A stretch of 59,246 bases of DNA from Nitrosomonadales bacterium (GCA_016721605.1 JADKHS010000011.1:1-59246); one strand, 5' to 3'. Shown: positions 1-9,287, counted from the first letter of the stretch. The notes: generated from the sequence alone by a model not told the origin. Program-made: numbers and translations.

Positions 1-19
1 AGTGAAGGGAGATTACTAA

Positions 20-559
20 ATGAGCAAACGTCATTTACTTGCATTGTTGCTTTTGATTTTGGTAAAACCGTAAACACAATTGCAGAATTACGCGGATCCA
101 ATATCAAGGGTTTTGACATAGACGACATGATTCTTAAGTCGCCCATTGAAGCATCCTGAAGTTGAAGAGGTGTTGGGGCGACAAGCCAGTCAGTGTTTAA
201 TGGTTTGCTTTGGTTGGAAGGAAGGAGCCTGGCCTTGGGTGGTTTAACTTTAGCGTTTTTCTTGTTGCGAGCGCGCAGAACAGCTTTTTCTCAAATTAGG
301 GTGGTAAACCAATTTGGCTGCCATTACCGCCTGATTTCGTATTGACGTATGAGAATGTTTTATTCTGGGTGGCGTATTTATCACATTTGGGTTTTTGATT
401 TGGGTTGCCAGCTAAGCGGTCACCGTTGTACTTCAGCGCTAAAGTATCAGAGAGATCAAATTGGAATTTTGGTGAAAGGGGATGAGTCAGCACTAGTTAC
501 TTTCAAGACGATTTTTATCCAAGCATAAAGCACTTGAGATCCAAGAAGAGGCGAAAATA
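20..559 (+). pseudogene. actD-like (DUF3341) relic of alternative complex III
   Basis: No intact frame exists, but pieces in different frames line up with ActD, the small membrane subunit of alternative complex III (quinol to cytochrome c/oxidase electron transfer). An initial MSKRH is followed by fragments reading GKTVNTIAELRGSNIKGFD and HPEVEEVLG. A membrane-type stretch follows, then PLPPDFVLTYE, which resembles the ActD signature before its second helix. Stops and frame changes occur every 20-40 codons. It lies just ahead of an actE-like and an actF-like relic, in the usual act gene order. The family call rests on remembered motifs and is moderately sure; that it is non-functional as written is clear. 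Confidence 0.5.
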
Positions 560-1140
560 ATGAGATTATTTTTAGTAATTGTATTACAGTTGATCTGCTG
601 CATTTTGCGCAAGCATGGCCATGGTCGAACGACATGGCAAATCAGATTAGTGATCAAACCACAAGAGTGCGGATTTGAAAAATCCTGGAATGAGGCCCTT
701 ACCCAAAAACTCAGTTCCGATTCCTCGACTACATCCTTAGTAAAGGATAGCATGCATCTGGAAGCAGTTGAATCCGATTCCAGCTGACGATAAGTCAGTA
801 GCGTTTTGGCGGAAAGCTTTTCAAATTTATTGCACTCCTTGTCACGGATATTCTGGCGTACAAAAAAAAAAAAAAAAAAAAAAAAGGTGATGGGTAAAAG
901 ATGGGTTGGAGAAGTTATTATTAAAACCATGATTTGACCTTCGGCCTGACAGCTGAACAATAAAGAACGGTCTGATGGTTTTATCGGGGCTACATGACGT
1001 TCGGCGGTGCAGTTATGCCACCGTACGCTAATGATCTGTCAGTTACCGAGCGCTGGAATGTGATCAACTGTGTACGCGGGAAGGTACTGCAAAATGGGCA
1101 ATCCGCCGTGGCAATCATGCAGCCAAATAAAGGAGGGGCA
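560..1140 (+). pseudogene. actE-like monohaem cytochrome c relic
   Basis: A short hydrophobic start (MRLFLVIVLQLICC) resembles a lipoprotein or secretion signal. Later frames contain the haem-c motif CTPCH within FQIYCTPCHGYSG near base 830. A C-terminal piece reads FGGAVMPPYANDLSVTERW, then NVINCVRGKVLQ, the typical end of a class I cytochrome c of the ActE type, where M would be the distal haem ligand. The frame breaks several times and a run of 24 A interrupts the gene just after the haem motif. Expected role if intact: the periplasmic monohaem subunit passing electrons from alternative complex III. It is a relic as written. Confidence 0.6.
862..885. repeat. 24-base poly-A run
   Basis: An uninterrupted run of 24 adenines directly follows the CTPCHGYSG coding stretch of the cytochrome relic and would encode a string of lysines. 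No comparable homopolymer occurs elsewhere in the window. It may be replication slippage in dead DNA or a consensus artefact. Confidence 0.9.
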
Positions 1141-1144
1141 GCAA

Positions 1145-2130
1145 ATGATTTCGTATGTTAATTGGTCAGTTTGACAGTTAGTTTTTGGTGGTGCTTTATC
1201 TAGCGCTGGGGGTAACATTAGAGTACGGTGTTGCACTTGGTAGGTGCTCAATGGCGCTATGAAGTTCGCCGATTAGCGGTGTCCTTGTTTGCACTTTTTC
1301 CATTGGCATTTATATTATTGCTTGTATTTTAATTTTGGCGGCGAAAATACTCTTCCATGGTTGAGCACGGCTACCTGAGCATGGGTACCATCTTCCTGCT
1401 TGGCATAACTATACATTTTTTGGTGGCTCGTCGGGTGCTGGGTATGCTCGGTAATGACTATTTTTTGTGTTAAGCGAGCTGAAAGAGGTAAGTGATCGCA
1501 GCAAGGAAGATCAGCAACGCTTGCTCTTATGTGCAAATTGGATTCTTATACTTTTGTATTATACGGCACTATGATAGCGTAAAACTTTGAAGGATGACGC
1601 TGGTGCCATCTTGGCATAGTGCGATTGGCATGCAGCATTTATTAGTAATTTCAACATGTTCTTGGCTTTCCTGGCGTGGAGTTACGCATTGAATACGTGT
1701 GGCAAATTGGCGCGCCCCGTTGAAGATTATGTTTACAACTATCTCGCGCAGATGATGTTCGCCTTCACGTTACTATTTATATACACTTTCTTTGACACAA
1801 TATTTAGTCATCTGGTATCCCAATCTCCCCAACGAAGTGGATCGCGTGATGGGGATGCAGGAATGGCGACTATAGCGTGCTATGGTGGTCGATGATAACC
1901 TTAAATTTATTATTCCATTTACCGTGCTGGCTATGCGTCGGTCATGGCACCTCTGCCCATTATTTTGACAGTGGCTGCTAGTATTATTGGTACTTTGTTT
2001 GAAGGTATATTTGGATTTCTGGTGCCATGGACACTGGCAATTATACCTTGTTTTGCCGTTTTAATTATCACTCGCCATTAGCCGTTGGCCGGTATTTTCT
2101 GGTGCGGCGGACGACAATTTCCGTAACCAT
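1145..2130 (+). pseudogene. actF-like membrane subunit relic (alternative complex III)
   Basis: Fragments in all three plus-strand frames resemble ActF, the NrfD/PsrC-like quinone-binding membrane subunit. The clearest is MMFAFTLLFIYTFF, continuing in another frame as QYLVIWYPNLPNEVDRVMG, very like the ActC/ActF signature with IWYGNLPEE. After it come MVVDDNLKFIIPFTVLAM and further hydrophobic pieces. Many stops interrupt the roughly 330 codons. Position and order after the actD-like and actE-like relics support the assignment. It cannot encode a membrane protein as written. Confidence 0.55.
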
Positions 2131-2151
2131 CTAATAAAGGTGTGAGTCGCT

Positions 2152-2743
2152 ATGATGACGCTTTACTAGAAACAACAGACCCGTTCAGCCAGTTTGCCGT
2201 GATGTATTGTGTAGAAAAGATGGATTTTCAGTTGCCATTGATGTTGACGTATCAATAGGCCTGAAGATCCCCGTTATAACCATATAATATGGTGTAAGTC
2301 TTAGTTAAGCGCGACTTAGTGCTGTATGAGTCTAATGTATTAACGAATATATTGATGAACGTTTTCCACATCCGCAGTTTGATGCCTGCCGACCCGGTGA
2401 TGCGAGCACGAGCACGATTATTTTACATCGCTTCGAGAGTGAGATGTTCTGTCACATTGGTGCACTGAGAGTGGTGAGCAAAAAACCACGCAGAAAACAC
2501 GCCAACTAGTACGCGATAGCCTGACTCAGATGCCCCAGTGTTCGCCAAACAAAAATTATGCTGAACGATGAATACCATCTACGCACGTGGCGAATTGCTC
2601 CATTGTTGTGGCGATTGGAATATTATGATATTCCAACTTGCAAGGAGGCCGCGCCGCTTTCCACGAAATATGCTGAACGATTATTTTTCGGCGTCCAGCA
2701 TATATTGAAGCGATACGGCAGCCGAGAAAGTAACCGGAAGTGA
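2152..2743 (+). pseudogene. sspA: stringent starvation protein A relic
   Basis: Starts with MMTLY and TTDPFSQ in shifted frames, matching the thioredoxin-like N-terminus of SspA. Later pieces are INEYIDERFPHPQ, LMPADPVMRARAR, IAPLLWRLEYYDIP and KYAERLFF, all hallmarks of the GST-fold SspA, an RNA-polymerase-associated protein. At least five frame changes and several stops are present, so it is a relic. Length (about 200 codons) and order before sspB match the standard sspA-sspB pair. The last codons overlap the GTG start of the sspB relic. Confidence 0.75.
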
Positions 2744-3141
2744 CTGATTTTTCTACAAAGCCATATTTAATACGTGCCATTTATGACTGGTGTTCCATAG
2801 TGCTTTAACCCCCCCTATTTGGCAATGAAAGTGATGAGCAGACGCGAGTCCCAAACGGGTATGTTAAGGATGGCGAAATTGTGATTAATCTTAGTGTGGA
2901 TGCGGTACGTAATTGCATATAGGTAATGAGGGAATTACTTGTGGTAGACAGTTTGGTGGTGTGGCATGGATTAGTAGTGCCGAGAAGTGCAGTGAGAGGA
3001 ATTTTGCTAGGAAACGGGCAAGGACTTATGTTTCCGGAGAAATGGTTCCACTAACACTTTCGGATAGGTGGTATTACTGTTTCTGCCTGATACAATCGTC
3101 CGATCCTCCCGGTAAGCCCTAAGCTTAGAATAGTGAAATGA
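2740..3141 (+). pseudogene. sspB: stringent starvation protein B (ClpXP adaptor) relic
   Basis: The GTG start overlaps the sspA stop. Recognisable pieces are KPYLIRAIYDWC, VPNGYVKDGEIVINLSVDAV, a garbled form of the RFGGxA core around QFGGVAWISSA, and a C-terminal KLRIVK tail. That tail matches the XB motif by which SspB docks on ClpX. In bacteria SspB delivers ssrA-tagged proteins to ClpXP. Frame changes near bases 2800, 2910 and 2960 break it. An intact copy would be expected elsewhere if the function is kept. Confidence 0.75.
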
Positions 3142-3158
3142 AAGTGCCGTAGAGGTCT

Positions 3159-3400
3159 GTAGTGGTCAAATAACTTCAGACACTGCAATCGTTTGTTTTG
3201 CAACAAACTTTTTCATAAACCAATGGTGCGGTATTACCTAAAGCTGAATGCCTTTTACGCAGTTGTAAAAGCCCGACGATATAGTCGGCCACATCTTTAA
3301 TCGCTTCCAACTGATTCGCTACTTGCGCTGCCACACCCGTTCCATCTTCAAGTTCAAGAAGAAACGCTCCCATCACCATGGACGCTCCTATGTCAAGCAA
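3159..3400 (-). mobile_element. Decayed IS3-family 3' end (OrfB C-terminus)
   Basis: Begins with a terminal repeat (TGTAGTGGTC) like that of the complete IS3 copy at 7373. Read on the minus strand it encodes ANQLEAIKDVADYIVG, then RKRHSALGNTAPLVYEK, the C-terminal end of an IS3-type integrase-like OrfB. The segment upstream of ANQLEA is corrupted (GAFLLELED in place of the usual ERFFxNLK). Only the last ~80 codons survive, so it is a remnant. Confidence 0.75.
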
Positions 3401-3419
3401 TGGTTACTATCTCTGATAA

Positions 3420-3800
3420 ATCAGCCAGAATTAAAGGATACAGCTCTCGAATAATGTAGCGTTTCAAACAACGATGAATTTCCTTGGCTGAAAGCCCTTC
3501 AGAGCTACCGCGGGTGACGTAGGCTCGAGTACGTGGTTCACTTCGCTACACGCATCATCGCGATGGTTCATACGCATTGTTGGCAGCACGATTTCCTCCC
3601 CGGTTAATGCGATGCCGTACCGTCTTTCCGGACGATGCTGGCGGGGGATTCGCACCACATAAGGCTGCCAGAGCCGTATATTGACGCTGTCGACTCAACA
3701 TTATGCAATGACGATGTTGAGCAGGCTGGGCAACATGACATCGGCTAGAGTTTAAGCGGTTAAGCTTGTGGGTCAGATAGGTGCGGTTGCTCATTTCTTG
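3420..3800 (-). pseudogene. IS110-family transposase relic (C-terminal domain)
   Basis: Minus-strand fragments read AALCGANPPPASSGKTVRHR, then LNRGGNRAANNA, then a garbled MNHH region and EIHRCLKRYIIRELY. These match the transposase_20 (helix-hairpin-helix) C-terminal part of IS110/IS1111 transposases. The frame is broken at least twice and the DEDD N-terminal domain is missing. It lies tail-to-head next to a different, better-preserved IS110 gene and so represents an independent older insertion. Confidence 0.65.
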
Positions 3801-3877
3801 TTCAATCAGACCGAACGGTAACTTGGGCCGTGCTGCTGAAATGCAGCCAGAGCCTGCATACGAGGAGGGTATAAACG

Positions 3878-4798
3878 ATGAACGAACACGCCACCTGCGT
3901 TGTTGGAATTGACGTATCCAAGCGCAAGCTCGACATCGCTTTACTTGCCAACAGCAAGATTAAATCAAAAGTTTTTGATAACACAGTCACAGGTCATAGT
4001 GAGCTTGTGCAATGGTTGCTTGAACGAGGCGCCGAACAGCAGCGTACCCACATTTGCATGGAAGCGACCGGACCTTACAGCGAAGCCGTGGCCATTGCTT
4101 TGGTTGAATCGGGCTGGCACATCAGCGTAGTCAACCCGGCGCGCATCAAAGGCTTTGCTCAGGGAGAGTTGGCGCGTAACAAAACAGATCGTGCCGATGC
4201 CTCACTGTTGGCACGCTTTTGTGCGGCTATGCGTCCTAGTCTGTGGACACCGCCTTCCGCCGAGTGGCGCGAACTGCGCGGATGGGTTGATCGACTGCAA
4301 GCACTCAAGGATATGCATCAACAGGAGAGCAATCGGCTGGAAGCGCACACGGCAACTGGGCAAGCATCCTTGATTGAGTCGGTTCAAACCCATCTGGATT
4401 GGCTCGCACAACAAATCGGAGCGCTGGAGCACGATATTAATGACCACATCATTCGACATCCAGAGCTTAAACACGATGCCGAATTACTGCACAGCATCCC
4501 AGGTATTGGCAGTACCACGGTCGCCAAGGTGCTGGCTTACGCAGGTGATGTGCGGCGTTTTGCAAATGCCAAGGCGCTGGCGGCATTCATCGGCGTGACA
4601 CCACGGCAGCGTTTGTCAGGCAGTTCGGTCAAAGGTCGAACCATGATGAGTCGTACCGGCCATGCAAACTTGCGACGGGCTCTGTATATGCCGGGACTGG
4701 TAGCGCGCAGGCACAATCCAGTTCTTCGGGCATTTGGCGATAGGCTGAGTAATACCGGGCTGGCACCTAATTCCATTTCTAACTCAATAAAGCACTAA
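3878..4798 (+). CDS. IS110-family transposase, C-terminus truncated
   Basis: A 306-residue reading frame with the IS110 DEDD RuvC-like domain (GIDVSKRKLD at residues 10-19, MEATGPYSE near 61, KTDRADASLLARF near 100). The C-terminal domain follows, with LHSIPGIGSTTVAKVLAYAG and AAFIGVTPRQRLSGSSVKGR carrying the nucleophilic serine region. These enzymes move an unusual element without terminal inverted repeats. A GGAGG precedes the ATG. The last residues (GLAPNSISNSIKH) depart from the family and coincide with the left end of an IS630-like element, so about 25 residues are probably lost. Confidence 0.85.
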   Translation: MNEHATCVVGIDVSKRKLDIALLANSKIKSKVFDNTVTGHSELVQWLLERGAEQQRTHICMEATGPYSEAVAIALVESGWHISVVNPARIKGFAQGELARNKTDRADASLLARFCAAMRPSLWTPPSAEWRELRGWVDRLQALKDMHQQESNRLEAHTATGQASLIESVQTHLDWLAQQIGALEHDINDHIIRHPELKHDAELLHSIPGIGSTTVAKVLAYAGDVRRFANAKALAAFIGVTPRQRLSGSSVKGRTMMSRTGHANLRRALYMPGLVARRHNPVLRAFGDRLSNTGLAPNSISNSIKH

Positions 4799-5823
4799 CA
4801 ATCCATTCCCAAGCCACAATTGACTTGACCATTGGCGCATTGTTCTCGAAGGTATGCAGGGCCACTTCGAGCTGATCCTCCAGTGCATCGAGACTATCGA
4901 AGACGCGGTTATGGAAGTGTTTCTCACGCAATTCGTCCCACACATGTTCGACTGGATTGAACTCAGGAGCATAGGGTGGCAAAGGTAACAGTTTCATGTT
5001 CTGTGGCGGTTGGAGTAACCGACTGGAGTGCCAGCCGGCACCATCGAGCACCATTACGATTTTGTCGCTGGGATGGCGCGCACCCACCTCATCGAGAAAC
5101 AACTGCATGCAGTCGGTATTGACGTATGGCAAGATCAAGGAATCGAGCTCCCCACTTTTGGCCTCTACTGCCGCGTAGGCGTAGGTGTACTCATGGGTCA
5201 GCATAGCTTGGCATAGTGGCCGTGCGGGCTTGGGAGCCCAGCACCGACGCACGTCGTTGATGCGCCCAAAACGTGCCTCGTCCTGAAACATCAGTCGGAT
5301 CGGTTTCGTTTTGCCCAGTTCCGGCGGATTTCGGCAAGTGTTTCGGGGAATTTTTTCCAGTCTTCCTGTGCCAGGATTGCTTTGCGGATGCCTTTTTGTC
5401 AGGTGCGAGTTTGCGCCAGTTGTATCGATGCAGCAATTTGTATACCGATGACAGCGCCATCCCCGTCCCAGCGCCATTTCGAGTTGAGGCTTGATCTGGC
5501 TGACCACCAAATGCCGCCGATACTGGCAGACTCCAGAACGGTTGAGCAGTTCGGCTTCGCTCAGGGGTGAAGTGTTCTCAGTGTCCCTCCGCGCATTGAC
5601 TTGCCTTTATCACTAAGGCTCCACCCGTAATAAACTGGTTACGCAAACGACACGCCCAAACTTTGGACAATCCGATGGTCTGTGCTGTTTGCTCCAGACT
5701 CATGCCCTATTGCAGTGGCAGGACTACCGCCTGTGCTTGTCGTAACTGTTCAATCGTCATCGCTGAAGCAATGGTTTGGAGTGCGCTATCAAGCACATCC
5801 TGGCCTCGCGGTGGTCGTGACAT
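4779..5823 (-). pseudogene. IS630-family DDE transposase, frameshifted
   Basis: Minus-strand ORF pieces together give a full IS630 transposase. An N-terminal HTH part starts MSRPPRGQDVLDSALQTIAS and continues with LEQTAQTIGLSKVWACRLRN. A second part includes SVYKLLHRYNWRKLAPD. The catalytic core has FQDEARFG (first Asp), VMVLDGAGWH (second Asp) and PPYAPEFNPVEHVWDELRE (final Glu). At least one stop and two frameshifts lie in the first 115 codons; the last ~240 codons are open. Probably inactive as written. Confidence 0.8.
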
Positions 5824-5872
5824 GAATTACCTCCTCGGTTTTTTTGATTGGGTAATTATTGTACTATTGATG
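4788..5872. mobile_element. IS630-like element inserted in the IS110 element
   Basis: The unit spans the IS630-type transposase and is bounded by imperfect inverted repeats: AACAATCCATTCCCA on the left against ACAATAATTACCCA, read inward from the right. IS630 elements target TA dinucleotides. The exact ends are uncertain by a few bases. Its left end truncates the 3' end of the IS110 transposase gene, which dates it as the younger insertion. Confidence 0.6.
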
Positions 5873-5910
5873 GGCGGATTCAACTCTGAAGTGCAACTTT
5901 TGTAAGTGAA

Positions 5911-6276
5911 TTGAGGGGGCGAGCAGATTGCGAAAACTGTATCAAGGAACTCAAAGCAGATTTGAGTTTGGACAGCTTTAACGTCAATGATTTTTACGCG
6001 ACTGAAGCGACATTGGGCTTTGCCATGCTGTTATACAATCTGATGAGTTTGTTCCGGCAAGCTGTGTTACGAGGCTCGGTACAACATACCCTTGCCACCT
6101 TGCACCACAAGGTATTTGCAGTAGGGGCGTTCTGGCGCAAAGACCCAGACAAGCGACAATTAAATTTGGCGGTGAGCCAACGACGAAGAGCTTGGTTTGA
6201 GGAACCTGGACTAATGTTGTCTTGGTTTTTCTATCCAACACCATTACCTCTCCAAGGTTTTGTGGCTGGTTATTGA
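5911..6276 (+). pseudogene. IS1380-family transposase, C-terminal fragment
   Basis: The open frame begins in the middle of the protein: RGRADCENCIKELKADLSLD, then FNVNDFYATEATLGFAMLLY and NLMSLFRQAVL. This is the conserved end of IS1380 (IS4-superfamily) transposases, including the final Glu region of the DDE triad. The N-terminal two thirds is absent, cut off where the IS630-like element ends, so only about 120 residues remain. Confidence 0.8.
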
Positions 6277-6434
6277 GCGCGCGTTTGTTTAAATATTAAG
6301 CAGGATTCGCAGATTATCTAGTCAAAATTTAACCGGTACAAACAGGTTTTCTAGTCGTTGTTAGATTGGTGTCAAACCTACCCTTAAAGCAATCGATTGA
6401 AAGCTTGGCATAAAGTGGGCATTCATGTAAATAG

Positions 6435-7297
6435 TTAACTGGCGGACAGCATTGTTACTTGCATTTTTGCCATGGCTTTTGCTCGATCTGGCGTATGCGT
6501 TCGGCTGACACGCCAAACTCATTTGCAAGGTCATGAGTGTAACGGTGTTGTTTTCGCGAAGCCAACGAGCTTCAATGATTCGACGGCTGCGCTCATCTGC
6601 TTGCTATTGCGCGTGTTAAGCACGTGCTTTGCTGTATTTCGAGCTGCTTTTGTTCAAGGACGCAAGATGGTTCGTTATCCACAGCAGATGCCAAATAGGC
6701 GATAGGCGTATAGTTATTGTCGTCTTCGTCGTTTGTAGCCGGTTCTAGCGCCACTTCGTGGCCGTTGAAACGGGCTTCCATCTCTAAGACCTCTTTAGTA
6801 CTGACCTTTAGCTGCTGCCCTATTAAATTAGCTTCTTGCGGTTTGAGTGATTCCAACCCTTGCTTCATGCTACGCAAATTGAAGAATAGCTTGCGTTGAG
6901 CTTTCGTAGTTGCAATCTTGACAAGGCGCCAGTTGCGCAGAATATATTCGTGCATCTCGGCGCGTATCCAGTGCAGTGCGAACGATACCAGCCGCACACC
7001 ATGATTTGGGTCATAGCGTTTGACCGCTTTCATCAGGCCAATATTGCCTTCTTGAATTAAGTCCGCTTGCGGTAGGCCATAACCAGCATAGCCGCGTGCT
7101 ACGCTGACTACTACGCGTAGGTGTGAGACGATAAGCTGGCGTGCTGAGTCCAAGTCGTTATCGCGACTGAAGCGGGTTGCCAAACTTAGCTCTTCATCTT
7201 GAGTAAGCAATGGAAACGATTCACCGCTTGCATATATCGATCTAGACTACTCTCCAGCCGAGGGGGTCGGCAACGACAAAGTGTGATTCAATATCAT
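6435..7297 (-). pseudogene. rpoH: RNA polymerase sigma-32 (RpoH), frame broken
   Basis: Heat-shock sigma factor. Visible are LLTQDEELSLATRF (region 1.2), LRVVVSVARGYAGYGLPQAD with LIQEGNIGLMKAVKRYDPNH (region 2.1-2.2), VSFALHWIRAEMHEYILRNW (2.3-2.4), the RpoH box around TKAQRKLFFNLRSMKQ, and in another frame RSRRIIEARWL and VSAERIRQIEQ (region 4.2). A start with a GGAGG Shine-Dalgarno lies at the right end, but a stop and frameshift follow about 17 codons in (SAGSLDRYMQAV is in a different frame). Two more shifts break region 4. Full length would be about 287 residues. The defects look like decay or consensus errors; it is flanked on both sides by IS debris. Confidence 0.8.
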
Positions 7298-7380
7298 GTT
7301 CCTCCAAATTATTAGATTTTAGCACTCAATGTCCTCGAGTGCCAAATTGCTAAATTAAATGGGCGAGCAGACTGTAGTGG

Positions 7381-8190
7381 TCAAGTAATTTCGGACACAA
7401 CGATAGGTTTTTTTGCTGTCCTGTTCCGCTCAAAGACGGAGGGCGACAGATTGCCCAATACTGAGTGTATGCGATTACAGTTATAGAATCCCACGATGTA
7501 TGCGGTAATATCTGTTTTAGCTTCCATTTGATTGGCATATTGGCGCTGCCAAACGCGCTCCATTTTTAGATTCAGAAAGAAGCGTTCCGCCACTGCATTG
7601 TCCCAACAGTTGCCCTTACGGCTCATGCTGCAGACGGCCATGCTTCACAAGCAAAGCCTGATACTGGCCGCAGGCATATTGACTGCCACGGTCGGAGTGG
7701 ACGATCAACCCCGGCTCTGGTTGACGCTGCTGTATTGCCATGTGCAGTGCGGCGCAGACCAATTCAGCAGGCATGCTCGGCGCCATCGCCCATCCAACCA
7801 CCTTGCGCGAGAATAAGTCCAGCACGATCGCCAAATAGAGCCAACCTGACCCGGTGCGGATATAGGTGATATCGCCCGCAAGCAATATTGGGTGCGACCG
7901 GATTGAATTTGCCGATCCAGAATATTGGCAGCAATGGGCGATTGTGTTTGCTGTCAGTTGTGGCTGAATTTACGCTTCCCATACAGGCTTCAAGCCTGCC
8001 TGACGCATCAGGTGGCGCACCCGGTAGCGACCAACTTGAATCCCTTGCGCTTCCAATGCGGTGACCAGACGACGGCTACCATAGCATTGGTGACTGGCCA
8101 TGAAAGCAGCCCGCAGATGAGTGCTTGTTTTGCAAATCATTGATTTGGCGGAGACGGCTCTTAGCCTCATAAAAACCGGAACGACTCACT
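7381..8190 (-). pseudogene. IS3-family transposase OrfB, frameshifted
   Basis: Pieces in successive frames make up an IS3 OrfB with an rve (DDE) core. RLVTALEAQGIQVGRYRVRH is from the HTH_21 region. LAGDITYIRTGSGWLYLAIV holds the first Asp, IVHSDRGSQYA the second Asp, and NAVAERFFLNLK the Glu. The end is FYNCNRIHSVLGNLSPSVFE. Shifts near bases 7625, 7890 and 7980 separate them, so it is unlikely to yield active OrfAB as written. Confidence 0.8.
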
Positions 8191-8548
8191 TCCAAGACGC
8201 GGCAACTCTGCTGAACGGGGATCGCCTTCTGTTGCAACAGGCAAATAAGCGGGTGCTCATTTTTAGTTCCCGGGCAAAGAAGGCTGACGCTTTTAAAATA
8301 TCAACATCCATACGAAGTCGACGGTTTTCTTGCTCCAGTTGGCGGACACGCTGTTGTTCAGCAGTGAGTGGATTGCCGATGCCACGCTGTCCACTTTGCT
8401 CGGCTTTATATTGCGTCACCCAACGACGGATCGCAGTCAGGCCGATTCCCATGCTTTGGCTGACATGCTGAACACTCAGTCCCTGTTCCTGATCATGCGC
8501 ACAACTTCCAGTTTGAAATTGGTGTCGTATTTCTTTCTGCTTTGTCAT
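8186..8548 (-). CDS. IS3-family transposase OrfA (helix-turn-helix)
   Basis: About 120 residues. It has the OrfA HTH (LSVQHVSQSMGIGLTAIRRW) and the C-terminal leucine-zipper-type coil (QQRVRQLEQENRRLRMDVDI) that mediates OrfA/OrfAB assembly. The first ~20 residues (MTKQKEIRHQFQTGSCAH) do not match the usual MTKQKRxxYxxxFKLEVV start, pointing to an indel there, and another near ILKASAFF. Overlap with orfB is as expected for programmed frameshifting in IS3 elements. Confidence 0.75.
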   Translation of the reverse strand: MTKQKEIRHQFQTGSCAHDQEQGLSVQHVSQSMGIGLTAIRRWVTQYKAEQSGQRGIGNPLTAEQQRVRQLEQENRRLRMDVDILKASAFFARELKMSTRLFACCNRRRSPFSRVAASWK

Positions 8549-8612
8549 TTAGTACTCCCCTGATGGTCGATTTTCCACCTATCGAGGTGTCCGTGTAAAT
8601 TAGACCACTACA

Positions 8613-8935
8613 GTTCGCAGCTCAGCGCAATCAGTGGGGTGATTGGCTGCCCACAACAAACACCGACGGCGATCCTGCCTCTGCAGGAAGCTGGAACAAT
8701 TTCGCGCGGTCAATCCCCGCTGGGCAATCTGAAGACGACGTTCTCTGGAGCTTGCCATGCGTTCGATTTTTCCAAAATATGCCCATCGTTACCTCGTCGA
8801 GTTCCAATATCGATTCAACCGCTGTTTCGACCTGTTTGTCATTCTGGCCAGGCTGCTTCGAGTATCGTCCGTCACTTCGCCTTATCCTGAGCGCCTCGTT
8901 CGCGCAGCTGAACATGATGGCTAATCAGGGAGAAC
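8613..8935 (+). pseudogene. IS1595-like transposase C-terminal remnant
   Basis: In shifting plus-strand frames the sequence reads NLKTTFSGACHAFDF and KYAHRYLVEFQYRFNRCFDL. The pattern AxRYLxEFxYRFNRR is the standard end of IS1595/IS1016-type DDE transposases, following the final acidic residue. No N-terminal part is present. It abuts the right end of the IS3 element, which probably inserted into it. Confidence 0.6.
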
Positions 8936-9287
8936 CAAGACCTCCATTAATTATGGTTTTTTAAAGAACAGTGATATGTGCGTCAATTTATGAATCCTCA
9001 GGCTAGATAAGCGAGCCAAAAAAATGGCATAATCTTGATCTATATCAAATCGACTTTATTTTATCCGCGTAGATTCGCGATCATTCACTACCCGATTTTT
9101 GTCATTATAAAAATCCATATATTTAGGGTGTGACTGATGTGGCATATACCGAAGAATTAGTTTTTGCAACATGGATGATTGTTGTTTTTTGTTTTAACTT
9201 GAAAGTGGTGAATGAAAATTACTCGGATTGATGCCTTAACAAAAGCCGAGAAGATAATTTAATTTAAATTAACATAGGGGTGACTAA
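8936..9287. other. Regulatory region upstream of nxrA
   Basis: AT-rich, with no coding potential seen. It holds one clear palindrome of FNR type (listed separately), and AGGGGTG precedes the nxrA start as ribosome binding site. The nxr transcript is expected to start here; no convincing -35/-10 pair could be fixed by eye. Confidence 0.5.
9035..9048. promoter_or_regulatory. FNR/DNR-type binding palindrome upstream of nxrA
   Basis: TTGATCTATATCAA is an exact TTGAT-N4-ATCAA match to the consensus recognised by FNR, ANR and DNR regulators of the Crp family. It lies about 240 bp before the nxrA start on the only intergenic segment ahead of the operon. Known members respond to oxygen or nitric oxide. 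Which regulator binds here is not shown by the sequence. Confidence 0.65.

Larger units (their letters stand above)
7373..8612. mobile_element. IS3-family insertion sequence (about 1.24 kb)
   Basis: Complete element with terminal inverted repeats TGTAGTGGTCAAGTAATTTC at the left and, read inward from the right, TGTAGTGGTCTAATTTACAC; both end in CGGACAC. It encodes orfA and orfB on the minus strand in the usual IS3 arrangement. The flanking triplets (GAC left, GTT right) do not match, so no target duplication is visible. A decayed second copy starts at 3159. Confidence 0.9.
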
